10,257 nucleotides of DNA from Kalaharituber pfeilii (lineage: Eukaryota > Ascomycota > Pezizomycetes > Pezizales > Pezizaceae): NCBI GenBank assembly GCA_015179045.1, contig WHUZ01000356.1, forward strand, positions 1 to 10,257. The letters run 5' to 3'. This document shows positions 7,446-10,257 of the stretch, in pieces. A program made the position numbers and the translations under genes. The notes below the pieces were generated by a model. That model ran no database searches. It worked only from the letters and a program-made list of their open reading frames with translations, and had not been told where the DNA came from. How positions within the stretch are numbered: position 1 is the first letter of the stretch; every line of letters begins with the position of its first letter.

Positions 7446-7495
7446 ACTTAATATGTTCCATATTTCGTATACACACTCAACCTTTTTTTTTTTTT

Positions 7496-7642
7496 CAATA
7501 CTCACATACTACCCAATGGGCTATGACGAGTATTTTATTAATGAAAGTAAAAACAACAGCAACAACCACAACAAATCTCGTATCCCTAAATACATTTATT
7601 CCTTGTAAGCTTCTCTGTGATATAGGTAGTACCCGGTATCTC
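7496..7642 (-). promoter_or_regulatory. 3' UTR and poly(A) signal of the host retroposon copy
   Basis: From the ORF end to the A tail, the minus strand carries AATAAA at 7539-7534, about 40 bases before the tail. The segment ATAAAATACTCGTCATAGCC is matched by ATAAACCCTCACCATAGCC in the nested copy at 8452-8470. Conservation of this segment in both copies suggests it belongs to the element and may be where its reverse transcription starts. Confidence 0.65.
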
Positions 7643-8206
7643 CTACTTCCATCTCCTCTCTGAGTCATACTAGACCGAACGATACCAATGTCCACTAATT
7701 CTCACTTTCTCAACATCTATGTCTTTCTCCAGGTATACTATCACCAAACTTGTCTTCTTCCCTTCCTCCTCCAGTGTAGGCCTCTTTCTCAGCCAGTGAA
7801 TCCCAACTATCTTCCCCAATTCCTTGTTCATGGCTTCCAACCAGTATTCAACCTCCCTTAGGTTCTTCCAAAGAGTGATTCTATGTATTACAAAGGCCAG
7901 ATTTACCCTTGGTAGTGGGTTCGGAGTTGGTTGATAGAGGGGTAGCGGTATGGCTCTTTCGGGTGGCCAGATGGTATTGGAAAGCCTCTTCCTGGCTCGG
8001 GAATTGTTCTTTACCCTTTGGAAGTCTTCCTTTGCCCTTTGTGTTCATGAAGGATGTAGACAGTGGTGGTATGAGTATAGGTGGTGATGGCTTTACCTTC
8101 AGTGATAGTAGTGCTGGCAGTGGTCCTGACATGAGTGGTACTCCCAATGAAGAAGCAATCTTCTTGGCCTCCTCACTGCTGAGTTGGCACTTGATTTCAT
8201 ACGATT

Positions 8207-8218
8207 GATCCAAAGTGG
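8207..8218. repeat. Target-site duplication, left copy
   Basis: GATCCAAAGTGG matches GATCCAAAGCGG at 8518-8529 with one transition. The two copies exactly bracket the poly(A)-tailed insert at 8219-8517. Confidence 0.85.
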
Positions 8219-8517
8219 TCAGAAAAAAGACATACTCATTAGAGAGGGTAAGAAGACAAGCTCCATCACCGTGTACTTGTAGGACCTACAAGATATTGAC
8301 AAGGTATGACTTGGAGGGAAATGGCTCAAGGCGAATCAGTACAAGAAGGAGAGAGGAAGGAGATAAGACAGAATGCTGGTCGCATCCCCATAACACATGC
8401 CGAACTACAGGCCCTATATACTTGAGCTTAGTTAGTTTCTTTTCTGTTTAAATAAACCCTCACCATAGCCTATAGGATGGCATACGAGTAATGAAATAAA
8501 AAAAAAAAAAAAAAAAA
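8219..8517 (+). mobile_element. Nested, 5'-truncated retroposon copy with poly(A) tail
   Basis: This 299-bp insert starts immediately after the left target-site duplication, ends in 20 A at 8498-8517 and is followed by the right duplication. A tail, a target duplication and 5' truncation together are the mark of target-primed reverse transcription by LINE machinery. Its coding part and UTR match the end of the host copy on the other strand, so a family member jumped into another member in inverted orientation. AATAAA sits at 8451-8456, 42 bases before the tail, as in the host copy. Confidence 0.88.
8220..8366 (+). pseudogene. C-terminal end of the ORF1-like protein in the nested copy
   Basis: One frame reads QKKDILIREGKKTSSITVYL, a TAG at 8280, DLQDIDKV, a TGA at 8307, LGGKWLKANQYKKERGRR and a TAA at 8364. 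It aligns without gaps with the host copy from GKKTSLVIVYLEKDIDVEKV to the stop at 7643. Shared residues include G-K-K-T-S, V-Y-L, D, K-V, G and W. The two TAG/TGA codons face Glu and Arg codons in the host copy. The final stop is at the same alignment position in both, so it is probably the true end of the protein. Three stops and the missing N-terminus make this copy dead. Confidence 0.75.
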
Positions 8518-8529
8518 GATCCAAAGCGG
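8518..8529. repeat. Target-site duplication, right copy
   Basis: GATCCAAAGCGG begins at the base after the last A of the tail. On the minus strand both copies read Leu-Asp in the same codon phase, so removing the insert plus one copy restores the interrupted frame. Confidence 0.85.
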
Positions 8530-8566
8530 GAGTCTTCCCCTTTCTCTTTCTCGTTCGAGAGGAGAT

Positions 8567-8646
8567 AGGTGGTAATGATGGTGGTAGCAGTGGTGGCGGT
8601 GGTGGTAGTAGTGGCGGTGGTGGTAGTGGTGGTGGTAGTGGTGGTA
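8567..8646. repeat. Interrupted GGT/CCA triplet repeat
   Basis: The + strand is built mainly of GGT and AGT/GGC triplets. On the minus strand it encodes the proline-rich part of the retroposon protein (runs of P and L). It keeps the frame open and may have expanded after insertion. Confidence 0.8.
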
Positions 8647-9013
8647 CTAGACTTACTGGCTCTGTCATAATTAGGCTGAACCCTAATCTCTTGCTTGAGT
8701 GCTAGAAATATTCTTCTTCCTAGTGGGGTTTCTTGTCATCTGCATCCCCACAGAAAGAATAGAACTCCTGCTTTTTAGCATCTATGTACATAAAGTACAG
8801 GAACACTCTCTTTTCCAGTCCTTTATTGTTCTTTTCTAGGAATGCTATAATGGTACTCTCATTAGTACTGAGCCTCATGGTTTTGGTGTGACAAGGATGG
8901 GGTGACATGCTGGCAACGGTGGTAGTGAGCTGAAGGATCCTCAAGATTTCATCCCATGGGGTGTAATAATCCAACACGGACCCCTCACCCCAGACCCTCC
9001 AGCTCTGGTCCTA

Positions 9014-9185
9014 TACTGGCAACTAACGTACTACTCGCCAGTACTTGTATACGTGCAGCTGAGCCTGACACCCTTACAATTCGCCACACCCCTTCTAGTA
9101 GTCCAATATATATCCCTGTACCTGTGAGCACGCTTAAGCGACATGGCCACCAGCATCCCGATTATTGCTTAACAACCTGAACTGA
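9014..9185. other. Unassigned sequence upstream of the retroposon ORF
   Basis: This may be the 5' part of the minus-strand retroposon or an unrelated flank. Minus-strand frames have several stops. A plus frame of about 74 codons (8956-9180) has no recognisable motif and overlaps the retroposon ORF at its left end. Confidence 0.4.
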
Positions 9186-9336
9186 AGAACCTGCCAGAAC
9201 CTGCTAGAAGAACTCGGATCTACAGAACCCACCAGAAAGCTGCAGAACCTGCCAGAAAGCCATAGAACCTGCCAGAAGCCATAGACCCTGCCGGAAGCCA
9301 TAGACCCTGCCGGAAAGCCATAGAATCTACTAGAAA
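9186..9336. repeat. 20-bp minisatellite, about seven units
   Basis: The unit is close to CCTGCCAGAAAGCCATAGAA, repeated with length changes of 18-21 bases. On the minus strand it gives a Phe/Gly/Ser-rich peptide pattern around GFPAGS; no gene is supported. Confidence 0.85.
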
Positions 9337-9617
9337 CAGGTATCGCCAAGCTTATTCCTGAATATTCTTGATGCTTCTTCCTACTTTCAGTTATTCCTTG
9401 GTCACACATATACTTCCTGTCATTTTCTTTATTTTCCATGTACTTCTAGTCGCTTCTCAGTTTTCCATGTACTTTGTTTGTTTGCTTGTTTGCTTGTTTG
9501 CTTGTTGCCTAGATTTTCTACTAAGGGTTTTTTATAAAGAGGCCCTCCTCCTTCCTCCCTTTTGCTTCTCCATGCAACAACTTGTTTTCCTACTAAGTTG
9601 TGTATCTAGCCTTTTAA
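9337..9617. other. Pyrimidine-rich flank, possible LTR or promoter of the second LTR-type element
   Basis: It holds TTTTCCATGTACTT twice (9432 and 9462), a GTTTGCTT microsatellite at about 9473-9506, a TATAAA at 9533-9538 and a CT-rich tract after it. This layout is usual for a promoter inside a fungal LTR. The second LTR would lie beyond the window, so LTR status cannot be tested here. No protein in its frames is recognisable. Confidence 0.4.
9533..9538 (+). promoter_or_regulatory. Possible TATA box for the second LTR-type element
   Basis: TATAAA is followed by a CT-rich tract (CCTCCTCCTTCCTCCC) where transcription could start, about 85 bases before a long plus-strand frame. The surroundings are less AT-rich than the left part of the window, so chance is less likely but not excluded. 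Confidence 0.4.
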
Positions 9618-10164
9618 TATATCTACGTCTCGATATCTCATAGTTCCGACTGCCTCTGCTTCCACCTCCACTGTGACCTTGCCCTTGGCACCCGCCGCCT
9701 ACTCCGTACCCAGATCCTATACCCTGACCCAGATCTATTTATTACACTTTATTACGATCGCCCAATTAGTCGCATCTATGGAAACTCTGCCAGCACCAGC
9801 ACCAGTGCCAGTACCAGTACTGAACCAATCGAAGCATGGAAAATAGCCTGAAGGACCCTGTGTATTGCTCTCGCCTCAACACCTCTTACTCCTGCCAGAA
9901 AATCTACTATCCCAACCAGCACCCATGGAGAATTTGGTACCTTTGTCTTCACTGCCCATGACAGCGGAATGATCTTGGCTTTACAAGGAACCTAGGCCAA
10001 CTTTAATATCCCCGATCATAGTACAACCAAAACCATGGAAGTCCTATGGGATTACTATTACCAGGGTTTTTCATTACTGTTTACACCAGAAACTCATGGC
10101 CATATCCTCCCAGAAAATTACGCAGAACAGCACTCAAAACCAGGAACAATTTCGAGCCCCTAAG
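9618..10164 (+). pseudogene. Broken upstream ORF of the second LTR-type element
   Basis: Frame 3 runs about 180 codons with only two internal stops, TGA at 9849-9851 and TAG at 9990-9992, before a TAA at 10162-10164. It reads pieces such as DPDLFITLYYDRPISRIYGN, a Ser/Thr/Ala repeat, HGEFGTFVFTAHDSGMILAL, and NFNIPDHSTTKTMEVLWDYY. The mixed composition and the rarity of stops suggest a former protein. The Gag core follows in another frame, so this may be the N-terminal part of the same Gag or a separate upstream ORF. I do not recognise the sequence. The stops fit CGA-to-TGA and CAG-to-TAG changes. Confidence 0.5.
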
Positions 10165-10257
10165 GTCACCGACTCAGCCCCATTTGATAGAACCAGGGAA
10201 AAATTCAAGGACTTTGTCACTCCACTACATTTTGTCTTTAATACCAATCCTATCTGG
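10096..10257 (+). CDS. Gag core of a second LTR retrotransposon, cut by the window end
   Basis: Frame 1 is open from 9973 to the last base. The first ATG in it is at 10096, chosen only as a lower bound. The protein reads NQEQFRAPKVTDSAPFDRTR, then EKFKDFVTPLHFVFNTNPIW. This matches the start of the retrotransposon Gag core: a Pro-Lys-Val opening, F-x-G/R-x-R-x-x-x-x-x-F helix, and an L-x-F-x-F-x-x-N-P end. It corresponds to PPKVSKEKHDELQDFF in the element at 4181 but is clearly divergent, so it belongs to another family. Gag builds the virus-like particle. There are no stops in this part, but the upstream frame is broken, so function is doubtful. Confidence 0.7.
   Translation, partial: MAISSQKITQNSTQNQEQFRAPKVTDSAPFDRTREKFKDFVTPLHFVFNTNPIW

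Larger units (their letters stand above)
7483..9010 (-). mobile_element. Poly(A)-tailed retroposon, host copy (minus strand), 5' end undefined
   Basis: Read on the minus strand, an ORF remnant (9010 to 7643) is followed by a 3' UTR of about 147 bases with AATAAA (7539-7534) and a tail of 13 A at 7495-7483. The opposite-strand element at 8219-8517 has the same ORF end, UTR and tail. The tail and absence of LTRs point to a LINE-type or LINE-mobilised element. No reverse transcriptase is encoded between the ORF and the tail. The 5' end is not definable, and I found no target-site duplication matching the sequence beyond the tail. Confidence 0.75.
7643..9010 (-). pseudogene. Gag/ORF1-like protein of the retroposon, interrupted by a nested insertion
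   Basis: About 350 codons remain once the 311-bp insertion (8207-8517) is discounted. Reading 9010 to 8530: VLDYYTPWDEILRILQ, a Lys-rich segment, TAG stops at 8722-8720 and 8704-8702, then a Pro-rich stretch from the CCA repeat and SRTRKRKGKTPALD. The frame resumes after the insertion as QSYEIKCQLSSEEAKKIASS and ends at a TAG at 7885-7883. A second frame, entered by a frameshift somewhere in 7885-8000, continues with REVEYWLEAMNKELGKIV, then EEEGKKTSLVIVYLEKDID, GHWYRSV, a TAG at 7672, and ends at 7643. The final domain, shared with the nested copy, may bind RNA as LINE ORF1 proteins do; that is inference. No start codon is secure. Confidence 0.65.

Noticed and set aside
7043..7663. Plus-strand ORFs of 74, 122 and 118 codons
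   Set aside because: They run through degenerate short repeats, a T tract and the antisense of the retroposon 3' end. Their composition is low complexity, with no family features.
7909..8208. 99-codon plus-strand ORF
   Set aside because: It lies opposite the retroposon ORF. The minus frame here joins the outer frame once the nested insert is discounted, so the minus strand is the likelier coding strand.
8213..8517. Minus-strand reading of 8219-8517 as part of a long minus ORF
   Set aside because: This stretch is the inverted nested copy. Its plus strand matches the retroposon protein, and the target duplication marks it as an insert.
9134..9439. 101-codon minus-strand ORF
   Set aside because: Most of it is the translated 20-bp minisatellite and the rest has no motif.
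9368..9643. 91-codon hydrophobic plus-strand ORF
   Set aside because: Its hydrophobic look comes from pyrimidine-rich sequence and the GTTTGCTT microsatellite. It sits in the likely promoter or LTR region of the second element.

Overview
The window looks like a transposon graveyard from a filamentous fungus, most likely an ascomycete. I see no intact host gene, no tRNA or rRNA gene and no bacterial signals. The first 2.7 kb is very AT-rich and full of TpA steps. Elsewhere, coherent retroelement frames are cut by TAG, TAA and TGA codons where related copies keep CAG, CGA or TGG. Mutations biased this way are what repeat-induced point mutation (RIP) leaves. The assignment to ascomycetes is inference; no species is claimed.

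Layout. 1-2700: non-coding AT-rich repeats. A dispersed repeat of about 300-425 bp occurs at 1-308, 1337-1557 and 1569-1992, a 57-bp tandem repeat at 484-728, and a satellite of about 56-bp units at 1993-2700 with one solo unit at 1274-1328. 2864-3110: a 51-bp minisatellite. About 3480-6960: the internal part of a decayed Ty3/gypsy-type LTR retrotransposon on the + strand. Gag linker and core, the end of the protease, reverse transcriptase pieces and RNase H appear in the expected order, but neither an integrase nor a convincing LTR pair is visible. 6961-7480: short degenerate repeats.

7483-9010: on the minus strand, a poly(A)-tailed retroposon carrying one ORF of about 350 codons. A second, 5'-truncated copy of the same family lies inside it in the opposite orientation at 8219-8517. 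That insert ends in 20 A and is flanked by a 12-bp target-site duplication (8207-8218 and 8518-8529). Removing the insert and one duplication rejoins the minus-strand ORF in frame. This nested pair is the best candidate for something undescribed: a retroposon family in which a gag/ORF1-like protein is followed directly by a short 3' UTR and poly(A), with no reverse transcriptase.

9186-9617: a 20-bp minisatellite and a promoter-like stretch. 9618-10257: the 5' part of a second LTR-type element, with a broken upstream ORF and a Gag domain that runs off the window end in an open frame.

Nothing here appears to work as a pathway. The parts belong to parasitic elements inserted into each other and then mutated. 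Most long open frames in the tandem repeats exist only because the repeat period is a multiple of three.
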